Assembly: GCA_014379915.1 (NCBI GenBank)
Contig: JACMKV010000219.1
Location: 1 to 11,163, forward strand
Direction of reading: 5' to 3'
Source: Burkholderiales bacterium
Lineage (GTDB): Bacteria > Pseudomonadota > Gammaproteobacteria > Burkholderiales > JACMKV01
DNA length: 11,163 nt
In this document: positions 1 through 6,937 of the stretch, in pieces
How positions within the stretch are numbered: the first letter of the stretch is position 1
How the letters are laid out: the number at the start of each line of letters is the position of its first letter
The notes under the pieces: model-generated
What the model saw: the letters and a program-made list of their open reading frames with translations, nothing else
Database searches by the model: none
Told to the model about the DNA's origin: nothing
Translations under genes and position numbers: made by a program

Positions 1-2
1 CT

Positions 3-710
3 GCCCGTCTTTCTGGCGCCGTCGTCCACGTAATTTCCGTCATCATTCCGACCCACAACGAGAGCCGCGCGCTGCCGGCGACGCTCGCGCGCTTGTTCCA
101 GCAAAGCGGCGATTTCGAAGTCATCGTCGTCGACGGCGGCAGCAGCGACGACACGCGGCAACTGGCGGCGCGCGAACCTCGCGTGCATTTGCTGGTCGCA
201 CCTAAAGGGCGCGCGGCGCAAATGAATGCTGGCGTGGCCGTGGCTGCCGGCACATGGTTGCTGTTTTTGCACGCCGGTACCCTGCTTCCCGCCGATGGAC
301 TGGCGACGATACGGGGGCTGGATGAGCGTTGCCATGCCGGATGCTTCCGGCAGCGCTTTTCAGGTAACGACTGGCGTCTTCGGCTGATTTCCTATTCGCA
401 TAATCTGCGCTGCCGCTGGACCCGGATCATATACGGCGATCAGGCCATGTTCGTGCGCCGCTCGATGTTCGAAGCGCTCGGCGGCTTTCCGGCGCAACCC
501 ATACTCGAGGATGTGCTGTTCAGCGAAAAGCTGGTACGGGCGACGCGCCGAGTGCTGCTCGACAGCTATGTGGTGGCCGACGCGCGCAAGTTTTTGCAGA
601 TGGGCATCTGGAAAAGTTTCGGCCGCGTATTTTTGATCATGCTGTGCTTCGAACTGCGTCTGCCGCTCGCGCGCCTGCCCGCGCAGCGTTTTTTCAAAGA
701 CATTCGTTAA
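3..710 (+). CDS. TIGR04283-type family 2 glycosyltransferase, 5' end outside window
   Basis: Probable cytoplasmic glycosyltransferase of the arsenosugar-associated family 2 (GT-A fold) group; the sugar donor and acceptor are unknown. The frame is open to the left edge with no ATG/GTG before the conserved N-terminal strand, so the true start lies upstream; 235 residues are visible. The motif ISVIIPTHNE (visible residues 11-20) and VVDGGSSDD (42-50) form the nucleotide-sugar site. GRAAQMNAG (69-77), GDQAMF (145-150) and the ED pair (169-170) follow the family pattern. The metal-binding loop reads HAGT (90-93), whereas the paralogue at 1727-2422 reads HADT, so the usual Asp is Gly. The C-terminal RRW of the paralogue is RKF here (195-197). 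It ends 9 bases before arsS, which suggests cotranscription. The family call is firm; activity is uncertain because of the missing Asp. Confidence 0.85.
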   Translation, partial: ARLSGAVVHVISVIIPTHNESRALPATLARLFQQSGDFEVIVVDGGSSDDTRQLAAREPRVHLLVAPKGRAAQMNAGVAVAAGTWLLFLHAGTLLPADGLATIRGLDERCHAGCFRQRFSGNDWRLRLISYSHNLRCRWTRIIYGDQAMFVRRSMFEALGGFPAQPILEDVLFSEKLVRATRRVLLDSYVVADARKFLQMGIWKSFGRVFLIMLCFELRLPLARLPAQRFFKDIR

Positions 711-719
711 TCGACCCCA

Positions 720-1700
720 ATGCACGCCATTCTCCCTTTGTTGGAAACGAGCGGCTTCCCGCCGATACGCCGCCGTAAAACCGAGACTCTGCAAGTCAAT
801 CTTGGCTACCGCTGCAACCAGACCTGTGTTCACTGCCACGTCAACGCCGGCCCAACGCGCACCGAGATGATGAGCCGGGAAATTATAGGGGAGGTGATCC
901 GCTATCTCGCGGACCATGGCGTCGCCAATCTCGACCTGACCGGCGGCGCGCCCGAGCTGAACGAACACTTTCGCGAGCTGGTAACGGCGGCGCGCGGACT
1001 CGGCGTGCACGTGATCGACCGCTGCAACCTGACCATACTCGAAGAGCCGGGTTTCGCAGACCTCGATGTCTTCCTTGCCGACAACCAGGTTGAAGTCGTC
1101 GCGTCATTGCCGTGCTACTCGCCGGACAATGTCGACCGGCAGCGCGGCAAAGGTACGTTCGCTACCAGCATGCGCGCCCTGCAGCGGCTGAATGCGCTCG
1201 GCTATGGCCGCAGCGGCAGCGGGCGCAGCGGCAGTGGACTTCGGCTCAACCTGGTCTATAACCCGCAAGGCGCGTCATTGCCGCCAAACCAGGTCGCGCT
1301 CGAAGCGGATTATCGGATCCGCCTGGGCGAGGATTACGGAATCGAATTCGATCGGTTGTACGTGCTCGCCAACATGCCGATCGCGCGCTTCGGCAGCACC
1401 TTGGTATCGAAGGGCCAGTTCGACAGCTACATGGATTTGCTGCGCTCGTCGCATCGCGCCGAGAATCTGGCCGACGTCATGTGCCGTTCGTTGATCAGCG
1501 TCGATTGGCAAGGTTACGTTTACGACTGCGATTTCAACCAGATGCTGGATCTGCCGCTGCACCATAACGGCAAGCCGCGGCTCCGGCTATCGCAACTGGT
1601 CGATGCCGATCTCGATGGTAATCCGATCGTCGTCAAAGACCATTGCTACGGTTGCACGGCGGGGCAGGGCAGCAGCTGCGGCGGGGCGCTGAAGTCCTGA
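720..1700 (+). CDS. arsS: Arsenosugar biosynthesis radical SAM protein ArsS
   Basis: Radical S-adenosylmethionine enzyme of the ArsS family (TIGR04167, C-terminal DUF3641). Family knowledge: it works after ArsM methylation of arsenic and forms the carbon-arsenic bond to the adenosyl/ribosyl moiety on the way to arsenosugars. Of its 326 residues, the CxxxCxxC triad for the 4Fe-4S cluster is C32, C36 and C39, followed by GGAPE (75-79). The C-terminal part has a DVMCRS/YDCDFNQ region and ends with C309, C312 and C320, the likely auxiliary cluster ligands. All these positions are Cys; selenocysteine versions of the family exist, but none is seen here. Residues 163-172 hold a GRSGS GRSGS tandem duplication before the conserved LRLNLVYNP strand. 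The ATG lacks a clear Shine-Dalgarno sequence but sits 9 bases after the preceding gene. No arsM is visible in the window; it may lie upstream or elsewhere. Confidence 0.93.
   Translation: MHAILPLLETSGFPPIRRRKTETLQVNLGYRCNQTCVHCHVNAGPTRTEMMSREIIGEVIRYLADHGVANLDLTGGAPELNEHFRELVTAARGLGVHVIDRCNLTILEEPGFADLDVFLADNQVEVVASLPCYSPDNVDRQRGKGTFATSMRALQRLNALGYGRSGSGRSGSGLRLNLVYNPQGASLPPNQVALEADYRIRLGEDYGIEFDRLYVLANMPIARFGSTLVSKGQFDSYMDLLRSSHRAENLADVMCRSLISVDWQGYVYDCDFNQMLDLPLHHNGKPRLRLSQLVDADLDGNPIVVKDHCYGCTAGQGSSCGGALKS
1206..1235 (+). repeat. 15-bp in-frame tandem duplication inside arsS
   Basis: Two adjacent 15-base units (1206-1220 and 1221-1235) differ at two positions and each encodes Gly-Arg-Ser-Gly-Ser. 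They lie in the Gly-rich turn just before the LRLNLVYNP strand of ArsS. The reading frame is kept. Confidence 0.85.
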
Positions 1701-1726
1701 AGCCGTGACGGTCCTGAGCGTTCGCC

Positions 1727-2422
1727 ATGCCGCAACTCTCCATCATCATTCCGACGTTGAACGAGGCAGCGGGGATTGCCGCAACGCTGCGTTCCCTGCA
1801 AACGTTGCGCGCGTGCGGCCACGAAGTCATCGTTGTCGACGGCGGCAGCGCGGATGCAACGATAGGCGAATCGCGCCCATGGTCCGATCACATCGTCCAT
1901 ACGCGCAGCGGGCGCGCGCGGCAGATGAACGCCGGCGCCGCGATTGCGCGCCATTCGATGCTGTTGTTTTTGCACGCCGATACGCGTTTGCCGGATAGCG
2001 CCGACCAGTTGATCCTGGGCCATTACAGCGACGCCATGGACGAGCGCTGGGGGCGCTTCGACGTTCGTCTGTCCGGCTCCGCCAAGACGCTGCGCATGGT
2101 CGCATTCATGATGAATTGGCGCTCGCGCCTGAGCGGCATTGCGACTGGCGATCAGGCGATATTCGCCAGCCGCGCGTTATTCGACGCGGCCGGCGGCTAT
2201 CCTGAAATCGCGTTGATGGAAGATCTGGCGCTAAGCAAACGATTGAAACGTCTCGCCTGGCCTTGCTGCCTGCGCGAACGGGTCGAGAGCTCGAGCCGGC
2301 GCTGGGAAAAAAACGGCGCCATCCGCACGATTTTGATGATGTGGCGCCTGCGCCTGGCTTACTTTTGCGGCGCGAGCCCGCGCCTGCTCGCGAAGATCTA
2401 TGCCGGCCAGCAGCGGCATTGA
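1727..2422 (+). CDS. TIGR04283 family arsenosugar-associated glycosyltransferase
   Basis: Complete 231-residue family 2 glycosyltransferase, paralogous to the partial gene at the left edge. It probably transfers a sugar or polyol group in the arsenosugar pathway in the cytoplasm or at the inner membrane; the substrate is not established. LSIIIPTLNEA (4-14) and VVDGGSAD (36-43) form the nucleotide-binding region. GRARQMNAGAA (62-72), the metal-site motif HADT (83-86, Asp85), GDQAIF (141-146), the ED pair (165-166) and RRW (191-193) are all in place, so unlike its paralogue it looks catalytically intact. The ATG is 26 bases after the arsS stop, and its 3' end overlaps the next gene by 23 bases, indicating an operon. 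The ribosome binding site is weak. It could be exchanged for other family 2 members by annotation pipelines, but the context supports the assignment. Confidence 0.9.
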   Translation: MPQLSIIIPTLNEAAGIAATLRSLQTLRACGHEVIVVDGGSADATIGESRPWSDHIVHTRSGRARQMNAGAAIARHSMLLFLHADTRLPDSADQLILGHYSDAMDERWGRFDVRLSGSAKTLRMVAFMMNWRSRLSGIATGDQAIFASRALFDAAGGYPEIALMEDLALSKRLKRLAWPCCLRERVESSSRRWEKNGAIRTILMMWRLRLAYFCGASPRLLAKIYAGQQRH

Positions 2423-3149
2423 CCGCATCGATGGCGGCGAGCGCACCGATTGCCGCGTTCTGGTATTTGCTAAGGCGGCGATCCCCGGACGGGTCAAGAC
2501 GCGCTTGATTCCGGCCTTAGGGGCGGAAACCGCGGCCGCCCTGCACGAAACCCTGCTCGACCATACCCTTGAGACCGCGTTGGCAGCATCGCCGAACGCA
2601 GAAGCAGCGCCGACCGCAAAATCAGCGCCGAACGCAATCCAGCTGTGGTGCGAGCCGTCGCGCCGGCATCCGTTTTTTCAGCGTTACAGCCAGCTCTTCG
2701 ACTTGCGCAGCCAGATCCCCGGCAACCTCGGCGATCGCATGGCGCGCGCCTTCGAATCGGCACAGCACTCCGTTGCGCGGGCAATCGCGATCGGCTGCGA
2801 TTGCCCGGCGCTAACCCCGTCCCATCTGCGCGGGGCTGCGGCGATATTGGAAACAGGTTACGACGCGGTGATCATACCCGCCGAAGATGGCGGCTACATT
2901 CTCCTCGGGCTCGCCCGCTTTTCGCCTGTTGTATTTGAGCGCATCGCCTGGGGCGCTGAGACGGTGCTGGCGCAGACCCGAGACCGTCTCGCGTCGCTAG
3001 GTTGGCGTTGGCATGAAACGGCGCCCTTGTGGGATGTCGACCGACCGGAGGACTATGCGCGCATGCTCGGCGAGCACGTCTTGCCTGGCTGGCCACGGCG
3101 GCAAGCCCCATATCAGCCTGAGCGGGCCCAGGCAGAACGCGGCGATTGA
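2400..3149 (+). CDS. TIGR04282/DUF2064 MobA-like transferase, arsenosugar cluster
   Basis: A 249-residue protein of the DUF2064 group (TIGR04282), a nucleotidyltransferase-like fold related to MobA/CofC enzymes. It is known as a partner of ArsS and TIGR04283 proteins; its exact reaction is unproven, plausibly activation or transfer of a sugar-phosphate. VLVFAKAAIPGRVKTRL (20-36) is the NTP-binding signature. IGCDCPALTP (131-140) supplies the metal-site Asp, EDGGYILLGL (162-171) follows, and PLWDVDRPEDYARML (209-223) closes the fold. The chosen ATG overlaps the preceding gene by 23 bases; the first 17 or so residues lie outside the usual core, and no closer ATG exists in frame. Residues 63-80 are a hexapeptide triplication from tandem DNA repeats. 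It is the last gene of the block, followed by about 100 noncoding bases. Confidence 0.88.
   Translation: MPASSGIDRIDGGERTDCRVLVFAKAAIPGRVKTRLIPALGAETAAALHETLLDHTLETALAASPNAEAAPTAKSAPNAIQLWCEPSRRHPFFQRYSQLFDLRSQIPGNLGDRMARAFESAQHSVARAIAIGCDCPALTPSHLRGAAAILETGYDAVIIPAEDGGYILLGLARFSPVVFERIAWGAETVLAQTRDRLASLGWRWHETAPLWDVDRPEDYARMLGEHVLPGWPRRQAPYQPERAQAERGD
2586..2639 (+). repeat. Three 18-bp tandem units inside the DUF2064 gene
   Basis: Units 2586-2603, 2604-2621 and 2622-2639 share the core GCCGAACGCA or GCCGACCGCA. They encode ASPNAE, AAPTAK and SAPNAI in frame. They fall in a loop between the N-terminal helix and the QLWCEP strand, where insertion should be tolerated. Confidence 0.8.
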
Positions 3150-3166
3150 AACGCAAAGAACGCGAA

Positions 3167-3196
3167 TTGTCATGCGCGCGGTTTTGATAGTAATCT
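3167..3196 (+). promoter_or_regulatory. Candidate sigma-70 promoter for the glrK operon
   Basis: In the 104-base gap between the DUF2064 gene and glrK, TTGTCA (3167-3172) and TAATCT (3191-3196) are separated by 18 bases. Both boxes resemble -35 and -10 consensus, and the local sequence is more AT-rich than its surroundings. It ends about 57 bases before the glrK start. No sigma-54 element with correct spacing was found in this gap. Judged by eye only. Confidence 0.35.
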
Positions 3197-3253
3197 AGGC
3201 TTGCTAACCAAACATTAGCCAGTGTCGTTCCATTCCCGCCCTGCGCGCTCATC

Positions 3254-4696
3254 ATGCGGTTCTACTATCCAAAATCCTTTCTAAAGCTGATTTTTATCGG
3301 CTTTTCGCTGGTCGTGCTGCCGCTGTTCGCGGCCTTGATCAATAACGCGATAACCGTCGACCGGCTGGCGGACAAGAGCCAGGAGGCGGTTTATCAAGCG
3401 GTCCTGGCAACGCACAACAGCCGCACCTTGATCGAGTTGATCGTGACGATGGAGCGTAACGCGCGCCAGTTCGTGATTCTCGGCGACCAGTCGTTGTTCG
3501 ATGCCTATCTGAGGGTGCGCGAGAAATTCAGGAACACGGCCGCCGAATTCGCCAGCCTGCCGTTCGATTTGGCGCAAATGAGCGAACTCGACCAGATTCG
3601 CCAGCGCGAACGCAAGATCTACGTGATGCTGACGGAGAACCGCAGCGAGCCGGAACAGCTGAAGCGCGCGGTCGAGGCGTTTGTACCGCTGTCCAATCTG
3701 GCGCAGGCGTTGGAAGCGCGCAGCCGCGATCTGATCGACAGCGAAGTCGACTCGATGCAGAAGATCGCCGCCAAAGCGCGCTACATCATCTTCTGGCAAT
3801 TGCTGGCGATGATTCCGATCGCGGTATTTCTCGTGATCGGCTTTTCCATCCTGATCTCGCGGCCTATCGTGCAGATCGATAGCGCGATTCGACGCCTCGG
3901 CGACGGTGAGTTTGCGCAGCCGATCGTCGTCAACGGTCCGCAGGATCTCGAATTTCTAGGCAAACGACTCGACTGGATGCGGCTGCGCCTGATCGAGCTC
4001 GAAGAGCAGAAAAGCAAATTCCTGCGCAATGTTTCGCACGAACTGAAAACGCCGCTGACTGCCGTGCGCGAAGGTACCGAGCTGCTGTCGGAAGGTGTGG
4101 TCGGCAAGTTGAGCGCCCAACAAAGCGAAGTCGTCGAAATCCTGCGCCACAACGGCATCGCGCTGCAGCGGGTCATCGAGGACATGCTGAATTACCAGGC
4201 TGTGCAGTTTCAGAAATCCGATTTGCAATGGCAGCCGGTCAGACTTAAGCCGCTGATCGAACGGGTCGCGGCCGAGCAAATGCTGACGGTGCGCGCCAAA
4301 GGCATCAAACTCGATATCGTCTGTCTGGACATCACGCTCGACGGCGACCCGGAGAAAATCAAAATCGTCATCGCGAATCTGCTGTCGAACGCGGTCAAGT
4401 TTTCGCCGCAACGCGAAACCATACGCATACGCGCCCGCCGTCGCGATAACGAGATCGTGCTCGAGGTGATCGATTGCGGCCCGGGCATAGCGCCGGACGA
4501 CAAGGACAAGATTTTCGATGCGTTCTACCAGGGCGCCGCAAAACAGGGGGGCTATGTGAAAGGCACCGGCCTCGGGCTCTCCATTGTCCGCGAATACGTG
4601 ATGGCGCATTACGGTACGATCAAGCTGATCGATCCGATTACGCACGGCGCGCACTTTCGCGTCACGTTGCCGGTCAATCATGCGGAGCCGGCATGA
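3254..4696 (+). CDS. glrK: GlrK (QseE)-like sensor histidine kinase
   Basis: Inner-membrane sensor kinase of 480 residues that should phosphorylate the GlrR-like regulator encoded downstream. TM1 is at about 11-30, a mostly helical periplasmic region at 31-177, and TM2 at about 178-202. A HAMP linker follows (to about 250), with a DHp domain carrying the SHELKTPLTAVREGTELL signature and phospho-acceptor His262. The ATPase domain shows the N box NLLSNAVKFS (375-384), the G1 box DCGPGI (407-412) and the G2 box GTGLGLS (437-443). The H-box region matches enterobacterial GlrK closely from memory, including the REGTELL stretch. The ATG has no obvious Shine-Dalgarno sequence. Its stop overlaps the next start (ATGA, 4693-4696), so the three genes are probably coupled. 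The signal sensed is not visible; envelope stress or cell-wall precursor state would fit the family. Confidence 0.92.
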   Translation: MRFYYPKSFLKLIFIGFSLVVLPLFAALINNAITVDRLADKSQEAVYQAVLATHNSRTLIELIVTMERNARQFVILGDQSLFDAYLRVREKFRNTAAEFASLPFDLAQMSELDQIRQRERKIYVMLTENRSEPEQLKRAVEAFVPLSNLAQALEARSRDLIDSEVDSMQKIAAKARYIIFWQLLAMIPIAVFLVIGFSILISRPIVQIDSAIRRLGDGEFAQPIVVNGPQDLEFLGKRLDWMRLRLIELEEQKSKFLRNVSHELKTPLTAVREGTELLSEGVVGKLSAQQSEVVEILRHNGIALQRVIEDMLNYQAVQFQKSDLQWQPVRLKPLIERVAAEQMLTVRAKGIKLDIVCLDITLDGDPEKIKIVIANLLSNAVKFSPQRETIRIRARRRDNEIVLEVIDCGPGIAPDDKDKIFDAFYQGAAKQGGYVKGTGLGLSIVREYVMAHYGTIKLIDPITHGAHFRVTLPVNHAEPA

Positions 4697-5403
4697 AGCT
4701 GAAAAGCATCCTGATCGGCGTATGCGTTACCCTGGCAGCATTTCCAGTTGCGGCGTCCGAAGCGGCGGAATTGGGATTGGGTGCGGCCGAAATCAGCGCG
4801 CGGGCAGCAGGAAAGTCAGCGTCGACAACCGGAGTGCGCGAAATGGCAGGCGTGCATACCCTGACTCCGCTATTGCTTGCGGCGACGGCCGCTGTTCAGC
4901 CGATTAAAACCGCCGCGACGGAAAATGAAGCTGCAGCATCCCGTTCCGGGGAGATGGCGGAGAACCGCGCGCTGAGTGAAATAGAAAAGCTGTTTACGTA
5001 TTTCGAAGAGGTTCAGAAGCTGACCAGCGCTGAGCGGCTGCAGGAATATGAACTGCTGAAGCGGACCTGGAGCCAGGACAGAAGCGAGTACATGCGGCTG
5101 CAGCTCGCCATGCTGCTCAGCGATCCCGATTCGACATTCCACGACGAAGCGCGCGCGCAATCGCTGATCGACCCGATATTGAAGGAAAAATCGCCGCGCT
5201 CGCGGCTGCGGCCGATCGCCTATCTGATCAGCATCCTGCTCGCCGAACAGCGGGGTGCCGAGGAAGAGCTGCGCGTGCTCAAGGAAGCCTTGCAGGGCGA
5301 GGCGGAACGCAACCGTACGCTCGAACAAAAGCTCGAAGCCTTGAAAACCCTGGAAAAAAATCTGATCGAACGCGAAAGCGGCAATTCACCCAAGACCCCA
5401 TGA
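4693..5403 (+). CDS. QseG-like exported coiled-coil protein
   Basis: A 236-residue protein between the kinase and regulator, in the place of enterobacterial qseG, whose lipoprotein product modulates the kinase. The start is set by the ATGA overlap with glrK; an open frame continues further upstream but lies inside glrK. Residues 1-22 form a Sec signal (MKLK, then a hydrophobic core ending in PVAA/S). The only early Cys (C11) is preceded by Val, so no lipobox is present. A second hydrophobic stretch is at 56-69. Residues 91-180 are helical and charged, and 184-227 form a strong coiled coil. The extreme C-terminus (LEKNLIERESGNSPKTP) resembles the end of E. coli QseG from memory. It ends in an ATGA overlap with glrR. 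Likely periplasmic regulator of GlrK; position and C-terminus are the main support. Confidence 0.72.
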   Translation: MKLKSILIGVCVTLAAFPVAASEAAELGLGAAEISARAAGKSASTTGVREMAGVHTLTPLLLAATAAVQPIKTAATENEAAASRSGEMAENRALSEIEKLFTYFEEVQKLTSAERLQEYELLKRTWSQDRSEYMRLQLAMLLSDPDSTFHDEARAQSLIDPILKEKSPRSRLRPIAYLISILLAEQRGAEEELRVLKEALQGEAERNRTLEQKLEALKTLEKNLIERESGNSPKTP

Positions 5404-6761
5404 GCGCAAAAAGCAGGATACTGATCGTCGATGACGACCCCGATTTGCTGAAACTGTTGTCGATACGGTTGAGCTCGGCCGGTTACGAAATCAACGCGGC
5501 AGACAGCGGTGAGAGAGCCTTGGCTCAACTGACCCAGATCCGCCCGCAACTTTTGATCACCGATTTGCGCATGGGCGGCATGGACGGCATGGCGCTGTTC
5601 GACGCGGTGCACAAAACCAACCCCGTGCTGCCGGTCATCGTCCTGACCGCACACGGCTCAATCCCGGATGCGGTTGCCGCGACCCGGCGCGGCGTGTTCG
5701 GCTATCTGACCAAGCCGTTCGACGGCAAGGCCTTACTGCAGCAAATCGAGCAGGCACTGACCTTGAGCGGCGGCTCGAACGAGTCGGCAGACAGCGGCGA
5801 CAAGCTGGTCTGGCGGCGCGAGATCATCACGCGCAGCCCGGTCGTTGAGGACATTTTGGCTAAGGCCAAGCTGGTCGCCGAAAGCGACGCCAGCGTTTTT
5901 ATTTTCGGCGAAAGCGGCACCGGCAAGGAATTGCTGGCAAAAGCCATACACAACGCAAGTCCGCGCCGTTCGCGCGAATTCGTCGCGATCAATTGCGGCG
6001 CCATTCCCGAACCGCTGCTCGAATCGGAGCTGTTCGGCCACGTCAAAGGCTCATTTACGGGTGCGACGCGAGATTACAAAGGCCTGTTTCAGGCCGCCGC
6101 CGGCGGCACGCTGTTTCTCGACGAAATCGGCGATATGCCTTTGTCGCTGCAAGTCAAACTGCTGCGCGTGCTGCAGGAGCGCGAAGTGCGGCCGGTCGGT
6201 TCGACGCAGACGGTGGCGGTCGATGTCCGCGTCATTTCCGCAACGCATCGCGACCTCGACGAGCAGATAGCCGGCGGGCATTTCCGCGAGGATTTGTCGT
6301 ATCGGTTGAACGTGGTTTCGTTTGCGCTGCCGCCGCTGGCCGATCGCCGGGAGGACATCCCGCTTCTCGCCATGCATTTCCTGGCGACACTAGCCGCGCG
6401 CTACAAAAAGGAAATCAACGGCTTCGCGCCCGAAGCGCTCGAGATGCTGCTGACCGCGTCGTGGCCGGGCAATATTCGCCAACTCTACAACGTCGTCGAG
6501 CAAACGGTCGCCTTGAATACCACGTCCATCGTTCCTGCGACCTTGATGCAAAGTGCGATCAGCAAGCAGACCGAGGAGTTTTCTTCGTTCGACGAGGCGC
6601 GCAGACGCTTCGAGCGCGACTATCTTGCGCAACTTTTGAAAATTACCAGCGGCAATGTCAGCCAGGCATCGCGGCTCGCGAAACGCAATCGCACGGAATT
6701 CTACAAGCTGCTGCAACGGCACCAGCTCGAACCGGCCAGCTTCAAGGCAGCGAAAGTCTGA
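5400..6761 (+). CDS. glrR: GlrR (QseF)-like sigma-54-dependent response regulator
   Basis: NtrC-family transcription activator of 453 residues, the cognate output of GlrK. The receiver domain (5-120) has acidic residues D11/D12, phospho-acceptor Asp55, T83 and K105. The AAA+ domain (about 145-380) has Walker A GESGTGKE (170-177), Walker B GTLFLDE (236-242), and the WPGNIRQL sensor II region (355-362). The sigma-54 contact loop reads GSFTGA (217-222) instead of the usual GAFTGA. The C-terminal helix-turn-helix (about 417-440, GNVSQASRLAKRNRTEFYKLL) closely resembles E. coli GlrR. In enterobacteria GlrR drives the small RNAs glmY/glmZ; here a sigma-54 promoter lies directly downstream, suggesting a different or additional target. 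The start overlaps the preceding stop (ATGA). The assignment to GlrR over other NtrC-like proteins rests on the partner genes and C-terminal domain. Confidence 0.93.
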   Translation: MSAKSRILIVDDDPDLLKLLSIRLSSAGYEINAADSGERALAQLTQIRPQLLITDLRMGGMDGMALFDAVHKTNPVLPVIVLTAHGSIPDAVAATRRGVFGYLTKPFDGKALLQQIEQALTLSGGSNESADSGDKLVWRREIITRSPVVEDILAKAKLVAESDASVFIFGESGTGKELLAKAIHNASPRRSREFVAINCGAIPEPLLESELFGHVKGSFTGATRDYKGLFQAAAGGTLFLDEIGDMPLSLQVKLLRVLQEREVRPVGSTQTVAVDVRVISATHRDLDEQIAGGHFREDLSYRLNVVSFALPPLADRREDIPLLAMHFLATLAARYKKEINGFAPEALEMLLTASWPGNIRQLYNVVEQTVALNTTSIVPATLMQSAISKQTEEFSSFDEARRRFERDYLAQLLKITSGNVSQASRLAKRNRTEFYKLLQRHQLEPASFKAAKV

Positions 6762-6806
6762 AGACGCGCCTCTTGGAACAAAGTCTGGACGATTTGCGCC
6801 GAGCTT

Positions 6807-6824
6807 TGTCGCCAAACCCCTACA
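6807..6824 (+). promoter_or_regulatory. Possible GlrR-type upstream activator site
   Basis: TGTC (6807-6810), ten bases, then TACA (6821-6824): seven of the eight defined positions of the TGTC-N10-GACA pattern described for E. coli GlrR. It is centred about 75 bases upstream of the -24 element of the sigma-54 promoter, in the normal range for an enhancer site. A single imperfect site could occur by chance. Confidence 0.35.
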
Positions 6825-6888
6825 TACTCGATTGTTTCAAGCAATGTAAATCGCCGCTAACCACATGAAGCGATATAGATTTCCGGTT

Positions 6889-6905
6889 TCGGCACAATCC
6901 TTGCT
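6889..6905 (+). promoter_or_regulatory. Sigma-54 (-24/-12) promoter
   Basis: The sequence TCGGCACAATCCTTGCT matches the sigma-54 consensus (YTGGCACGRNNNTTGCW). The -24 GGCAC is at 6891-6895 and the -12 TTGCT at 6901-6905, with exact GG-to-GC spacing. The deviations are C for T just before GG and A for G after GGCAC. Transcription should begin near 6916, about 22 bases before the ATG at 6938. It follows a sigma-54 activator gene (glrR) by 127 bases, which makes GlrR the natural candidate activator. Whether it is also used by another activator cannot be seen. Confidence 0.7.
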
Positions 6906-6937
6906 GGTAAAAAGCCAGTTGATTTTTTTTAGCGCTT

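Noticed and set aside
360..1010. Minus-strand open frame (216 codons) across the first glycosyltransferase and arsS
   Set aside because: It spans two well-supported plus-strand genes and shows no family features.
1644..1700. Possible selenocysteine readthrough at the arsS end
   Set aside because: The C-terminal positions used in selenoprotein forms are Cys codons here, the TGA follows a normal C-terminus, and no SECIS-like hairpin stands out.
3956..4681. Minus-strand open frame (241 codons) antisense to glrK
   Set aside because: It is composition-driven and rich in Arg, Asp and His with no domain; glrK on the other strand has full kinase motifs.
5993..6868. Plus-strand frame (291 codons) overlapping glrR
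   Set aside because: It is an Arg-rich out-of-frame shadow of the AAA+ domain.
6903..6930. Terminator-like CTGG/CCAG hairpin followed by eight T residues after glrR
   Set aside because: The stem is only four base pairs plus a wobble and overlaps the sigma-54 promoter. It could weakly stop read-through from glrR but is too poor to call.
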